A stretch of 34,201 nucleotides of DNA, from positions 1 through 34,201 of the forward strand of contig JAJRVQ010000069.1 of the NCBI GenBank assembly GCA_024277255.1, written 5' to 3'. A program made the position numbers and the translations under genes. Position 1 is the stretch's first letter. Every line of letters begins with the position of its first letter. Positions 1-8,676 of this stretch are shown in pieces. The DNA is from Acidobacteriota bacterium. Lineage in GTDB: Bacteria; Acidobacteriota; Thermoanaerobaculia; Multivoradales; SZUA-115. Under the pieces are notes generated by a model. The model ran no database searches, was not told where the DNA came from, and saw nothing but the letters and a program-made list of their open reading frames with translations.

Positions 1-912
1 CATCGAGATGTTGCCGGCCAACTGGAAGAGGACGTTCGAGCGGGCCACCATGTAGACGCCGGCGGTGACCATCGTCGCCGCGTGGATCAGCGCCGAGACC
101 GGCGTCGGGCCGGCCATGGCGTCGGGCAGCCAGACGAAGAGCGGAATCTGCGCGCTCTTGCCGGTAGCACCGATGAACAGGCACAGGGCGACGAACGAGG
201 CGAAGGAGAGGCCGAGAAGGTATTCGCCGCTGACCAGCGAGCTGTGCTCGGCGATTTGGGGGAAAATCTTGCTGTAGTCGAGCGTCCCGAAGCGGGCGAC
301 CAGCGCGAAGAGAGCGATGATGAAGGCGAAGTCACCGATCCGGTTGACGATGAACGCCTTGCGACCGGCAAACGGCGGAAACTCTTCCTTGTAGTAAAAA
401 CCGATCAGCAAGTAAGAGCAAAGCCCGACGCCCTCCCAGCCGACGAACATCACCAGGTAATTGCTCCCCAGCACCAGCATCAGCATGGCGCCCATGAACA
501 GGTTGAGGTAGGTGAAGTAGCGTTGAAAGCCCTCTTCGTGCGCCATGTAGCCGGCCGAGTAGACATGGATCAAGAAGCCGACGAAGGTGACGACGAAGAG
601 CATCACCACGGACAGCGGGTCGAGCAGGAACCCCATCGAGATGTTCAGCCGCATGGTCCCGGCCAAATCGGTCAACAGGGTACCGGCCGGAATCCACTGG
701 TAGGCGACGATCTCCCATGCCTCGCCGGCGGCACGCTCCGCGCTGCCCATGAACGAGCCGATCACCGCAATGGCGGTCAGGCAAGCCAGCCCCACACTGC
801 CGCAGGCGATGGCCACGACACCCTTCTTGCCCACCCGATGGCGCAGCAAGACGCCATTGAGCAAAGCGCCGAGGAACGGCAGCACCGGAATCACCCAGAG
901 AAGCTGCTTCAT
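1..912 (-). CDS. nuoL: NADH-quinone oxidoreductase subunit L (partial, 3' end outside window)
   Basis: This is the N-terminal 304 codons of the large antiporter-like membrane subunit of respiratory complex I, which takes part in proton translocation. The frame is open to the window edge. The protein begins MKQLLWVIPVLPFLGALLNG, a hydrophobic first helix, and carries the family segments GWEGVGLCSYLLIGFYY, GATGKSAQIPLFVWLPDAM and GPTPVSALIHAATMVTAGVY, which include the conserved membrane Lys and His residues of NuoL. NuoL is usually about 600-650 residues, so about half is present. The ATG at 912 overlaps the nuoK stop in an ATGA arrangement, so translation is probably coupled. The assignment is secure. 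Confidence 0.96.
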   Translation of the reverse strand, partial: MKQLLWVIPVLPFLGALLNGVLLRHRVGKKGVVAIACGSVGLACLTAIAVIGSFMGSAERAAGEAWEIVAYQWIPAGTLLTDLAGTMRLNISMGFLLDPLSVVMLFVVTFVGFLIHVYSAGYMAHEEGFQRYFTYLNLFMGAMLMLVLGSNYLVMFVGWEGVGLCSYLLIGFYYKEEFPPFAGRKAFIVNRIGDFAFIIALFALVARFGTLDYSKIFPQIAEHSSLVSGEYLLGLSFASFVALCLFIGATGKSAQIPLFVWLPDAMAGPTPVSALIHAATMVTAGVYMVARSNVLFQLAGNISM

Positions 913-1217
913 CCTTCGAGCTCCATCGCCGAATCCAGGCGCGCCGTTTGACGCAAGCGGAAGAAGGCGAGCAAGATACCCAGGCCGACCGCCGCCTCAC
1001 CGGCCGCCACGGCAATGGTGAAGACGGCGAAGACCTGCCCGGTCAGATCGGCCAGCTGGTGAGAGAAGGCGATCATGTTGAGGTTGACCGCGTTGAGAAT
1101 CAGCTCGATCGACATCAGAACTACGATCATGTTGCGGCGCACCATGACACCGGTAATGCCGATGGTGAAGAGGATCAAGCTGACCACGAGATAGTGGTTG
1201 GTGGTGATTTCGCCCAT
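909..1217 (-). CDS. nuoK: NADH-quinone oxidoreductase subunit K
   Basis: Small membrane subunit of complex I (102 residues, the usual family length) with three hydrophobic helices. It shows the signature MSIELILNAVNLNMIAF, which holds the conserved membrane glutamate, and a second acidic residue in AVAAGEAAVGLGILLAFFR. The ATG at 1217 is preceded by an AGGAAG-like ribosome site. The stop overlaps the nuoL start by 4 bases, and nuoJ lies 36 bases upstream. Confidence 0.97.
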   Translation of the reverse strand: MGEITTNHYLVVSLILFTIGITGVMVRRNMIVVLMSIELILNAVNLNMIAFSHQLADLTGQVFAVFTIAVAAGEAAVGLGILLAFFRLRQTARLDSAMELEG

Positions 1218-1253
1218 CTTCCTAGCCTCGTCCCACGCTTGCCCTGAACAGAC

Positions 1254-1787
1254 TCATTGCTTGCGCCCCAAGACCACGGCACCGATCATCGCGACGAGCA
1301 GGAAGACCGAAGCGATCTCGAAGGGCAGCAGGTAGTCGCGGTAAAGGCTCATCGCCACCGCCTCGGTGTTTCCCACCACCTCTCCATCGACAGCGCGAAG
1401 GATCTCCAGGCTCGCCGGCGTCGGGCCGAAGTGGACGCCGACGAACAGTGCACCGATCAAGCCGAGAAGCATCAGAGCCACCACCACGGCGAGCGGCGAT
1501 TGACCGAGGAAGCGGCCAACATCCGGCAGCTGATGCAGATTGACCAGCATGACAACAAAAAGAAACAGCACCATGATGCCGCCGCCGTAGACGAAGATCT
1601 GCACGATCCCGACAAACTCCGCTTGGCGCAGCAGGAAAAGGCCGGCGATGGCCAGGAAGCTCAACAGCAGCGAAAAGGCGCAGTACATCGGGTTGCGTAG
1701 CGAGACCACAAGAATCGCTCCGCCGACCGCCAAAGCGGCGAAGAGATAGAACAGAATCGCGCCACCATGCGCCGTGAGGAATTCCAT
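1254..1787 (-). CDS. nuoJ: NADH-quinone oxidoreductase subunit J
   Basis: Membrane subunit of complex I, 177 residues with about five hydrophobic segments. The segment VGIVQIFVYGGGIMVLFLFVVML is the typical NuoJ third helix, whose glycine-rich pi-bulge contributes to coupling in the known structures. The rest is ordinary for the family. It lies between nuoI (22-base gap) and nuoK in standard order, so the same transcript is expected. Confidence 0.95.
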   Translation of the reverse strand: MEFLTAHGGAILFYLFAALAVGGAILVVSLRNPMYCAFSLLLSFLAIAGLFLLRQAEFVGIVQIFVYGGGIMVLFLFVVMLVNLHQLPDVGRFLGQSPLAVVVALMLLGLIGALFVGVHFGPTPASLEILRAVDGEVVGNTEAVAMSLYRDYLLPFEIASVFLLVAMIGAVVLGRKQ

Positions 1788-1809
1788 CAGGCCTGGCCCC
1801 TTCCTCTCA

Positions 1810-2289
1810 TCACCGAATCTCCTCGTCGGTGTAGCCGGGCCGCACCTTCCAGTCCATCAGGTCGTCCATGTCGGCGTAGAGGTTGGACCAACGGTCGTAG
1901 GAAGCCAACTCGTAGCTCTTAGAAGTCAGCCAGATCGACTTGGGCTCGGTCGGGCAGGCCTCTTCGCAGAGGCCGCAGAACATGCAGCGCTGAATATCGA
2001 TGTCGAAGCGGCTGAGGAGCTTCTGCTTCTTGCCGGTGATCTCGTTCTTCTCGGAGTGCCAATCGATGTAGATGATGTCGATCGGGCAGTCGCGGGCGCA
2101 AAGCGTGCACTTGATGCAACGATCCTCATCCAGCCGGAACATTCCGCGGAAGCGATCGGCCGGCTCCCAGCGTTCTTCCGGATACTGCACCGTCTCCTTC
2201 TTCTTGAACATGTTCTTGGCGGTGACGCCAAGACCGGTGAACAGGTCCAGCAACATGATCCTGTCGAGGAATCTCTTGACCGCACTCAT
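1810..2289 (-). CDS. nuoI: NADH-quinone oxidoreductase subunit I (2x[4Fe-4S] ferredoxin-like)
   Basis: Peripheral-arm subunit of complex I that passes electrons through two [4Fe-4S] clusters (N6a and N6b in the family) toward NuoB. Both cluster motifs are complete: CIKCTLCARDCP with Cys58, 61, 64 and 68, and CMFCGLCEEACP with Cys102, 105, 108 and 112. The N-terminal stretch RIMLLDLFTGLGVTAKNMF is the amphipathic segment expected to contact NuoH. The length, 159 residues, is normal. A 76-base gap separates it from nuoH, the longest internal gap in the operon. Confidence 0.97.
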   Translation of the reverse strand: MSAVKRFLDRIMLLDLFTGLGVTAKNMFKKKETVQYPEERWEPADRFRGMFRLDEDRCIKCTLCARDCPIDIIYIDWHSEKNEITGKKQKLLSRFDIDIQRCMFCGLCEEACPTEPKSIWLTSKSYELASYDRWSNLYADMDDLMDWKVRPGYTDEEIR

Positions 2290-2365
2290 CGTGCTCGCCT
2301 CGCCTCACCGCGCAGCTCACCGGGCCGGTTACTCATCGTCGATGAATGATTCACAGTTTCCATGG

Positions 2366-3451
2366 TTAGAAGAGAAGCTTGAGCAGCGCCGTGACGATCA
2401 CCAGGCCGAGCGCCAACGGGATCATCCATTTCCAGCCGAGGTCCATCAGCTGGTCGAACCGGTAGCGCGGGAAGGTGCCACGGAACCAGATGTAGACAAA
2501 GAGGAAGACGAACAATTTGACGGCGAACCAGACAACGTTGCCCAACCCCATCGGCAGGAAGCTCATCCCGAGGAAATCGAACGGCGGCAACCAGCCACCG
2601 AAGAAGAGCGTCACCGCGAAGGACGAGATGACGATCATGTTGGCGTACTCACCCAGGAAGAAGAGGGCGAAGCGCATGCCGCTGTATTCGGTATGGAATC
2701 CGGCGACCAATTCGGTCTCGGCTTCGGGCAGGTCAAAGGGGTTACGGTTGCTCTCCGCCACTCCGGCGACCATGTAGACAAAGAAGGCGAAGAGTCCCGT
2801 CGGATGAAAGACGTACCAGCGCGGCAGGATGCCAAACAGCTGGTGGCCGGCTTGCGCCTGGACGATCCCGACCAGCGACAGCGTCCCGGCCAGCAACAGC
2901 GGCACCACCACGGAAAGGCCCTGCGGCACCTCGTAGGAGATCATCTGCGCCGCTGAGCGCAAACCGCCCATCAGCGAGAACTTATTGTTCGAGGCCCAGC
3001 CAGCGATGATCAGACCGTAGACACCGATCGTCGCCAGCGCGATGACCAGCAGAACGCCCGTGTTGACATCGGTGATGAACCAGTTGGGCACCCCCTCTGC
3101 GCTCGACGGCGGACCGAACGGAATCACCGAGAGGATGATGAACGCCGGCGCCACGACCAGGCAGGGGCCAAGGATGAATGCCCATTTGACCGCCTGGTTG
3201 GGTATCACGTCTTCCTTGAGAAGCAGCTTGACCGTATCGGCGATCGGCTGGAGTAGTCCCCACGGACCGACCCGGTTGGGACCGAGCCGCGCCTGGATGA
3301 AGCCGAGGATCTTGCGCTCCGCGAGCACCAAGTAGGTGATCAACAACATGACGCAGCTCAACACGATGATGATCTTGATCGCCGGCGAAACGCCGTAGTC
3401 GAACAGCGTCGGCCCCACCCAGTCGCGCAGCGATTGCATGAAACCGGGCAT
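2366..3451 (-). CDS. nuoH: NADH-quinone oxidoreductase subunit H
   Basis: Membrane subunit of complex I that forms the quinone-chamber floor and connects the peripheral arm to the proton pumps. The 361-residue protein has about eight hydrophobic helices. It shows LAERKILGFIQARLGPNRVG and RNPFDLPEAETELVAGFHTE, both hallmark NuoH sequences with the conserved acidic loop. Its ATG shares one base with the nuoD stop (TAATG), implying translational coupling. Confidence 0.97.
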   Translation of the reverse strand: MPGFMQSLRDWVGPTLFDYGVSPAIKIIIVLSCVMLLITYLVLAERKILGFIQARLGPNRVGPWGLLQPIADTVKLLLKEDVIPNQAVKWAFILGPCLVVAPAFIILSVIPFGPPSSAEGVPNWFITDVNTGVLLVIALATIGVYGLIIAGWASNNKFSLMGGLRSAAQMISYEVPQGLSVVVPLLLAGTLSLVGIVQAQAGHQLFGILPRWYVFHPTGLFAFFVYMVAGVAESNRNPFDLPEAETELVAGFHTEYSGMRFALFFLGEYANMIVISSFAVTLFFGGWLPPFDFLGMSFLPMGLGNVVWFAVKLFVFLFVYIWFRGTFPRYRFDQLMDLGWKWMIPLALGLVIVTALLKLLF

Positions 3452-4602
3452 TAGCGATCCACCTCGCCGAGCACGATGTCCGTCGTGCCGATGATCGCCA
3501 CCAAGTCAGCGATCAGATGATCGCCCACCAACTCCGGCAACGACTGCAGATTGATGAACGAGGGCGCGCGAACGTGGCAACGATGGGGAATCGGCTTGCC
3601 GTCACCAACGATGTAGAAGCCGATCTCACCCTTCGGCCCTTCGATGCCATGGTAAATCTCGCCGCCCTTGGGCGCCTTCATCACCCGCGCCCGCTTGGCC
3701 ATCAGCGCCCCCTCCGGCAGCCGATCCAAGCACTGGGCGAGGATTCGGTTCGCCTGGCGCATCTCTTCCATGCGCACCAAGTAACGATCGTAGGTGTCGC
3801 CGTTCTTGCCCAGCGGCACCTCGAAGTCGAGTTCGCCGTAAACCTCGTAGGGCAGCGCTTTGCGCAGATCGAAGTCGATGCCGCTAGCGCGCAGCATCGG
3901 CCCGGTGATCCCGTACTCGATCGCCACATCGGGCTCCAGCACGCCGATGCCGATGGTGCGCTTCTTCCAGATGCGGTTCTCGGTCAGCAAGTTCTCGTAC
4001 TCATCCACCTTGGCGGGGAAGAGTTCGACAAACTCGCGGCAGGTGTCGACCCAACCGTGCGGCAGATCGTAGGGCTGGCCGCCCGGGCGCATGCAATTGA
4101 GCGTCAAGCGCGCTCCGCAGTACTGCTCGAAAAGGTCGAGAATCAACTCGCGCTCGCGGAAGCAGTAGAAGAACGGCGTCATCGCACCGATATCGATGGC
4201 GTGGGTCGCCAGCCACAAGAGGTGGCTGGAGATGCGCTGCAACTCGCAGAGGATGGTGCGGATGTAGCTGGCGCGCGGCGGCACGGTGAGCCCGATCAGC
4301 TTCTCCACCGCGCCGACATAGGCGAGGTTGTTGGTCGCCGCCGCCACATAGTCCAAGCGGTCGGTGTGCGGCACGTTCTGCGAGAACGGATGCAGCTCGA
4401 AGAGTTTCTCGGTACCGCGGTGCAGGTAACCGATGATCGGATAGCAATCGACGATGCGTTCGCCGTCGACTTTGAGCTTCAGCCGTAGCACGCCGTGCGT
4501 CGACGGGTGCTGAGGCCCGAAGTTGAGTTCCATCTCCTCGGCCCCGAAGACCGAATCGTCGTGCGTCGAATCGTCGAACGCCGGGCGAATCGTCTCGCTC
4601 AT
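3451..4602 (-). CDS. nuoD: NADH-quinone oxidoreductase subunit D
   Basis: 49-kDa-type subunit of complex I, which forms the quinone site with NuoB; 383 residues. Key segments are LNFGPQHPSTHGVLRL (quinone-site His region), YLHRGTEKLFE at about 59-69, and MRPGGQPYDLP. The C-terminus ends EVDR, as in stand-alone NuoD proteins, so it is not fused to NuoC. It overlaps nuoC by 4 bases and nuoH by one. The HRGTEKL region is the neighbourhood in which the mitochondrial homologue NDUFS2 is arginine-methylated by NDUFAF7. A MidA/NDUFAF7-family gene is the next gene upstream of this operon. Confidence 0.97.
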   Translation of the reverse strand: MSETIRPAFDDSTHDDSVFGAEEMELNFGPQHPSTHGVLRLKLKVDGERIVDCYPIIGYLHRGTEKLFELHPFSQNVPHTDRLDYVAAATNNLAYVGAVEKLIGLTVPPRASYIRTILCELQRISSHLLWLATHAIDIGAMTPFFYCFRERELILDLFEQYCGARLTLNCMRPGGQPYDLPHGWVDTCREFVELFPAKVDEYENLLTENRIWKKRTIGIGVLEPDVAIEYGITGPMLRASGIDFDLRKALPYEVYGELDFEVPLGKNGDTYDRYLVRMEEMRQANRILAQCLDRLPEGALMAKRARVMKAPKGGEIYHGIEGPKGEIGFYIVGDGKPIPHRCHVRAPSFINLQSLPELVGDHLIADLVAIIGTTDIVLGEVDR

Positions 4603-5408
4603 TCGCCCGTCTCCACGTCAGCTTCCGCCGGCGCTTCAGCGGGTTCAGGCGGCTGAGGCGGCTTCCAGCCGGTACCGGTACCGGCGATCGGCCCCGCCTC
4701 TTCCTCGTAGTACTCGGGATAGATCGCCGCACCGGTGTTGATCCCCTCGACCGGAAAATCCTTGCGTAGCGGGTGGCCGTTGAAACCCTCCCACAGCAGG
4801 ATCCGAGTCATGTCCGGGTGGTCGGCGAAGCGGATGCCGTACATGTCGTAGGCCTCACGCTCACACCAGTTGGCCACCTTCCACACGGCGCAGACCGTCG
4901 GCACCGGAGTCTTCTCATCCGTCTGCACGCGCAGGCGAATTCTGCGCCCCAAAGTGAAGCTGTGGAGCTGGTAGACAACGTCGAAGCGCCGGTCGCGATC
5001 GGGATAGTCGGCGCCGCAGAGATCGACCATGTAGGTGAAACCGTGTTCCGTCTTGAGTTCGCCGGCGACCTGGGCGATCGAACCGATCTCGACCTCGAAA
5101 GTGAGGTCACCGGCAAAGCTCTTAGCCGAGAGAATCGCCTCGCCGAACTTCTCACCGATGGCCGCCGCCAGCGGATCGTCGCCGGCCTCCTCCCACTGAG
5201 GGGTCGCCGCATCGCGCTCCCAGGGCGGTTTGGCGGCCTCGATGGCCGCCTTCTTGGCGGCCGCAGCGGCCTTGGCCTCAGCCGCAGCTTTGGCTTTCGC
5301 CGCGGCTTCCGCCTTCTTCGCCGCCTCCTCTTCGGGCGTGACGACCGGAGTTACAGCCTCCTCGGGAGGCTTGGCCTCTGGCTTCGACGGAGGCTCGCGG
5401 TCGCTCAT
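4599..5408 (-). CDS. nuoC: NADH-quinone oxidoreductase subunit C with low-complexity tails
   Basis: 30-kDa-type subunit of complex I. The core from about residue 75 to 240 contains the family signature [16 protein letters not shown] and the C-terminal [12 protein letters not shown]. Unusual for NuoC, about 70 residues precede the core. They are acidic/proline-rich and then a long Ala/Lys/Glu stretch (repeated [16 protein letters not shown] units) that should form a charged helix. After the core there is a Pro/Glu-rich tail of about 25 residues ([16 protein letters not shown]). NuoC is normally 150-220 residues, against 269 here. Start: ATG at 5408, overlapping the nuoB stop. The tails may be linkers or binding arms, which is inference. 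Confidence 0.95.
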   Translation of the reverse strand: MSDREPPSKPEAKPPEEAVTPVVTPEEEAAKKAEAAAKAKAAAEAKAAAAAKKAAIEAAKPPWERDAATPQWEEAGDDPLAAAIGEKFGEAILSAKSFAGDLTFEVEIGSIAQVAGELKTEHGFTYMVDLCGADYPDRDRRFDVVYQLHSFTLGRRIRLRVQTDEKTPVPTVCAVWKVANWCEREAYDMYGIRFADHPDMTRILLWEGFNGHPLRKDFPVEGINTGAAIYPEYYEEEAGPIAGTGTGWKPPQPPEPAEAPAEADVETGE

Positions 5409-5953
5409 CGGCGATCCCCACCGAGATTCAGTCTGGCCCGCGAGCGAAAGCCCTTCTGACCGGCGATCGACATGCGGTCAATCTTGCGCTGCAGATGGAG
5501 CAGGCCCCACATCAGAGCCTCGGGGCGCGGAGGGCATCCCGGGACGTAGACATCCACCGGAATCACCCGATCCACCCCCTGGGTCACGGCGTAGGTCCGG
5601 TAAGGACCGCCGCAGGTGGCGCAGGCACCCATCGCCATCGCCCACTTCGGCTCCGGCATCTGGTCCCAGAGGCGGCGAACGATCGGCGCCATTTTCTCGG
5701 TCACGGTGCCGGCCACGATCATCAGATCACTCTGCCGGGGAGTAGCGCGAAAGACCTCCGCCCCGAAGCGGGACATATCGTGACGCGGATCGAGCACCGC
5801 CATCATTTCGATCGCGCAACAGGCGAGGCCGAACTGCATCGGCCAGATGGCGGAGCGCCGCGCCCAGTTGGCCACCTTGTCGTAGCACGTGGTGAGGACG
5901 TTGCCGGCGATCTCAGGGTCGAGGTTCGCCTCGGTGTTCGCGGCTGGGTTCAT
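5405..5953 (-). CDS. nuoB: NADH-quinone oxidoreductase subunit B
   Basis: Holds the terminal [4Fe-4S] cluster N2 that reduces quinone. The 182-residue protein has the adjacent cysteine pair in [11 protein letters not shown] (Cys45 and Cys46), one of the cysteines in GACATCGG (Cys111/114) and VPGCPPRPE (Cys140), all in the expected order. I chose the ATG at 5953 because it overlaps the nuoA stop (ATGA) and gives [10 protein letters not shown] before the conserved region. A longer in-frame start near 6070 would lie inside nuoA and adds sequence unlike the family. Confidence 0.97.
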   Translation of the reverse strand: MNPAANTEANLDPEIAGNVLTTCYDKVANWARRSAIWPMQFGLACCAIEMMAVLDPRHDMSRFGAEVFRATPRQSDLMIVAGTVTEKMAPIVRRLWDQMPEPKWAMAMGACATCGGPYRTYAVTQGVDRVIPVDVYVPGCPPRPEALMWGLLHLQRKIDRMSIAGQKGFRSRARLNLGGDRR

Positions 5954-6306
5954 GCCCAATTCAACGCTCCTCGCCGCCAAACGTAGATGTAGCCGGCGAT
6001 CAGAATCCCCAGGAAGATCATCATCTCGATGAAGCCAAACCAGGCCAGCCTGTCCAAGCTCACCGCCCACGGATAGAGAAATACGGTCTCGACGTCAAAG
6101 ACCACGAAGAGCACGGCGAGCAGGTAGTAGCGAATCGAAAAGCGATGATCCAGCGCCAGGCTCTCCGGCTCGTTGCCACACTCGTACGGATCCAGATTGG
6201 TGTTCTGCACGCTGGCGTGGCGCAACAGCCGAGCTGCCAGCAAGGTCACGACCAGGAATCCGGCCGCGACGATCACGAAGATTAGGATAGGGAGATAGCG
6301 TTCCAT
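5950..6306 (-). CDS. nuoA: NADH-quinone oxidoreductase subunit A
   Basis: First gene of the operon; a 118-residue membrane subunit with three helices. It shows the NuoA hallmark [11 protein letters not shown] in the first loop (with the conserved Cys) and [16 protein letters not shown] in the second helix. The ATG at 6306 is preferred over a GTG one codon earlier. A sigma-70-like promoter lies about 70-100 bases upstream and probably drives the whole nuo set. Confidence 0.96.
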   Translation of the reverse strand: MERYLPILIFVIVAAGFLVVTLLAARLLRHASVQNTNLDPYECGNEPESLALDHRFSIRYYLLAVLFVVFDVETVFLYPWAVSLDRLAWFGFIEMMIFLGILIAGYIYVWRRGALNWA

Positions 6307-6377
6307 CACCGCTCAATTCGCCAAGCCGAAAGCCGAAAAGCCGCCCCTACGGGAGTCGATAGTTTTGAAGCGCCGTC

Positions 6378-6405
6378 ATTGTATCCGAGGGGCAAGGGCT
6401 GTCAA
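6378..6405 (-). promoter_or_regulatory. Sigma-70-type promoter for the nuo operon
   Basis: Read on the minus strand, TTGACA (6405-6400) is followed by a 16-base spacer and TACAAT (6383-6378). That is a perfect -35 box and a 5/6 -10 box. Transcription would begin near 6371 and give a leader of about 65 bases before nuoA. It lies in the 167-base gap between the upstream methyltransferase gene and nuoA, so nuo expression need not depend on the methyltransferase transcript. Confidence 0.72.
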
Positions 6406-6473
6406 GGCGCGCCGTCCTCGCACGGCGCGAAGGCTTGGTCATCCCCCGGATTGTCACCCGGCGAGCCGGTCAT

Positions 6474-7574
6474 TCAGGAAGCCGCACGCAGAACTTCGAG
6501 GTCGAAGAGTTGCGCCACGTCGACATCGCGCGCCTGCACGAGAACTCGCGTCTCCTCTCCCATCCCGCCACCATCGAGCAGCGCCATCGCCTGCCCGCGC
6601 ATCAGCGGATCGACCTTACCACCCGCCAATTCGGTAAACAGGCCGCAGGCGGTGAGCCAGAAGGCTTGCCGGGTCAGCGCGACGCTCAGCAACCCCTCCT
6701 CTTCCCCCACCTCGATCAGCCGGCTGAAATCGAGGTGGGCGGTCAGATCTTGCTCCCCGACATCGATCAACGGTTCGCGATGGACCCGCTGGCCACGGTA
6801 GCAAGCCAAGGTCCCGTGGCGCCGCACCCGAGGGTCGAAGAGCTTGGTGCGCTCAAAACCGTAGTCGCAAGTCACCAGCAGGCCACGACCGAGCCGGCGG
6901 GCAAGGCGGCGATACAGAGGCGCCCAGCCAGGGGACAGGTCGGCGAGTTGACCCTCCGCCAACGAAAAACCACCCAACAACTCGACCAGACTCCCATCGC
7001 ACAGCGGCGCCTGGCGCCAAACGAAGGCGCCGCCGGCGTCGAGATCGACCCACAGCTCCTCCGGCGGGCCGTCCGCGGTGCCGATCAGCCGGTGAACCGG
7101 CAGGGCATCCAGCAGCTCGTAGGAAAAAATGAGGCCCGAAATCTCGCCCTCATCCACCTCGTCGAGCGAGGTCAGCAGTTCCACCTCGGCCACTCTCCTG
7201 GCCAGCACTGCGCCAGCCGCCTCGCCGGGCAGCGGCCGCCGAGCGCGGTCACAGGCGAGCACGCGCCGCCGCGGCTCGGCGGGAAGGGCGCCGAGCGTCG
7301 CCAGCAAGTGATCCCCATTGCCGTAGCCCACCTCCAACAGCTCCGCCGGAGCCTGCAACAGGCGATCGAGTCGCTGCAACAGCCGCGCCGTCGAACGGCC
7401 GAAAAGGGGCGAAAAGGAGGACCCGGTCACAAAATCTCCCCCCTCTCCGATCGCCGCCCGCTCCCGGCGGTAGTAGCCACCCTCGCCGTACAGCGCCTCC
7501 TCCATGAAATCGGCGAACGGCAGCGGACCATCCTGGCCAATCCGCACCCGAAGGCGCTGCGCGGGCGTCGTCAT
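6474..7574 (-). CDS. MidA/NDUFAF7-family SAM-dependent methyltransferase
   Basis: 366 residues. The N-terminal part GEGGYYRRE...GDFVTGSSFSPLFG matches the start of the MidA (DUF185) family, followed by the SAM-binding motif LLEVGYGNGD (about 80-89) and the FSYELLDALPVHRL segment, where the family usually has NELLDALP. In mitochondria NDUFAF7 dimethylates an arginine of NDUFS2, the NuoD homologue, during complex I assembly. This gene lies directly upstream of nuoABCD on the same strand, so an analogous role is plausible but inferred. The ATG at 7574 is preferred over an adjacent GTG at 7577. The gene is divergent from the heptose kinase gene, with 55 bases between starts. Confidence 0.85.
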   Translation of the reverse strand: MTTPAQRLRVRIGQDGPLPFADFMEEALYGEGGYYRRERAAIGEGGDFVTGSSFSPLFGRSTARLLQRLDRLLQAPAELLEVGYGNGDHLLATLGALPAEPRRRVLACDRARRPLPGEAAGAVLARRVAEVELLTSLDEVDEGEISGLIFSYELLDALPVHRLIGTADGPPEELWVDLDAGGAFVWRQAPLCDGSLVELLGGFSLAEGQLADLSPGWAPLYRRLARRLGRGLLVTCDYGFERTKLFDPRVRRHGTLACYRGQRVHREPLIDVGEQDLTAHLDFSRLIEVGEEEGLLSVALTRQAFWLTACGLFTELAGGKVDPLMRGQAMALLDGGGMGEETRVLVQARDVDVAQLFDLEVLRAAS

Positions 7575-7610
7575 CACTCCGAGGCTATCGCAGGTCGATC
7601 CCGACCCTCA

Positions 7611-7619
7611 TGCTAAACT
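7611..7619 (+). promoter_or_regulatory. Extended -10 element upstream of the heptose kinase gene
   Basis: TGCTAAACT fits an extended -10 (TGn plus TAAACT, 4/6 to TATAAT). It ends only 10 bases before the ATG at 7630, and no Shine-Dalgarno sequence precedes that ATG. If used, it would give a near-leaderless mRNA. No good -35 box is visible. Confidence 0.4.
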
Positions 7620-7629
7620 CCGCCGCCAA

Positions 7630-8676
7630 ATGGCTGAGCAGAAAGAGCTTCCCTCGACCCGCCGTCTTCTCGACTTGATCGATGCGATGGCCGGGCAACC
7701 GGTGGTCATGGTAGCCGATTTGGTGGCCGATCGGTTCATCACCGGCACGCCGAAACGGATCAGCCGCGAGGCGCCGGTGCTGATCTTGCGCCACGAGGAG
7801 GAACGGCTCCTGCCCGGCGGCGGCGCCAACGCGGTGGCCAACGTCGCCGCGCTCGGCGGCGAGCCGCGGGTGCTCGGCGTGGTGGGAGACGACGACAGCG
7901 GCCGCCAGTTGCTGGCGGCGCTGGCCGAGCGAGCGATCGACACCGGCGGCATCGAGATCCGGCCGGGGTATCGGACACCAACCAAGACGCGGGTACTCGG
8001 CGGCGGGCGCCACGCCATCAAGCAGCAGATCGTGCGCTTCGACATCGAGGATCCGCTCGACCTCAGCGCGGAGGATCGCGCACGGTTGACCGCCCGCCTC
8101 ACCCAGCTGACCGACATGGCCCGACCGGCGCGAGTGGCGGTGATCAGCGACTATGGCTACGGTGCCGCCACGGCCCATTTCGTGGCACCGCTGCGCCGCG
8201 CGCTGGGCGACGACGCGATCCTGCTATGCGACAGTCGCTACCGGCTGGCCGAGTTCTCGGGGCTCGACGGCGCCACGCCGAACGAAGAAGAGGCCGAACA
8301 GCTCCTCGGCGCACCGCTGGGCGACGACACCGGCGCCGTCGCCGAGGCCGGCCAGGAGCTGCGCCGCCGCCTCGGGGCGCGCTTCCTGTTGCTCACCCGC
8401 GGCAGTCGTGGAATGTCTTTGGTCAGCGATGGAGCGGCCCACCACCTGCCGGTCCACGGCACGGACCAGGTGGCGGATGTCACCGGCGCCGGCGACACCG
8501 TGATCGGCACCTTCGCGCTGGCTCAGGCGGCCGGTGCCAGCGCGCTCGAAGCGGCGCTGCTCGCCAACTACGCCGGTGGCGTGGTGGTCATGAAGATGGG
8601 GACCGCAACGCTCGACGCTGACGAACTGCGCACCGCGGTAGCCGGCATCCGCGGCGAGGCCGACCGCCGTGGGTGA
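7630..8676 (+). CDS. rfaE1: D-glycero-beta-D-manno-heptose-7-phosphate kinase (RfaE1/HldE N-domain type)
   Basis: PfkB/ribokinase-fold sugar kinase of 348 residues that would phosphorylate heptose 7-phosphate at C1 on the way to ADP-heptose. Seen: the family N-terminus VMVADLVADRFITGTPKRIS, the GGGANAVANVAALGG substrate loop, and the C-terminal catalytic/anion-hole motif DVTGAGDTVIGTF. The ATG at 7630 is chosen because earlier in-frame codons would overlap the divergent methyltransferase gene. The next gene encodes the nucleotidyltransferase half of HldE and overlaps by 8 bases. The two activities, fused in E. coli, are therefore separate here but probably coupled. Confidence 0.92.
   Translation: MAEQKELPSTRRLLDLIDAMAGQPVVMVADLVADRFITGTPKRISREAPVLILRHEEERLLPGGGANAVANVAALGGEPRVLGVVGDDDSGRQLLAALAERAIDTGGIEIRPGYRTPTKTRVLGGGRHAIKQQIVRFDIEDPLDLSAEDRARLTARLTQLTDMARPARVAVISDYGYGAATAHFVAPLRRALGDDAILLCDSRYRLAEFSGLDGATPNEEEAEQLLGAPLGDDTGAVAEAGQELRRRLGARFLLLTRGSRGMSLVSDGAAHHLPVHGTDQVADVTGAGDTVIGTFALAQAAGASALEAALLANYAGGVVVMKMGTATLDADELRTAVAGIRGEADRRG

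Noticed and set aside
82..951. 289-codon plus-strand open frame at the window start
   Set aside because: It is antisense to nuoL, whose minus-strand translation matches the family throughout.
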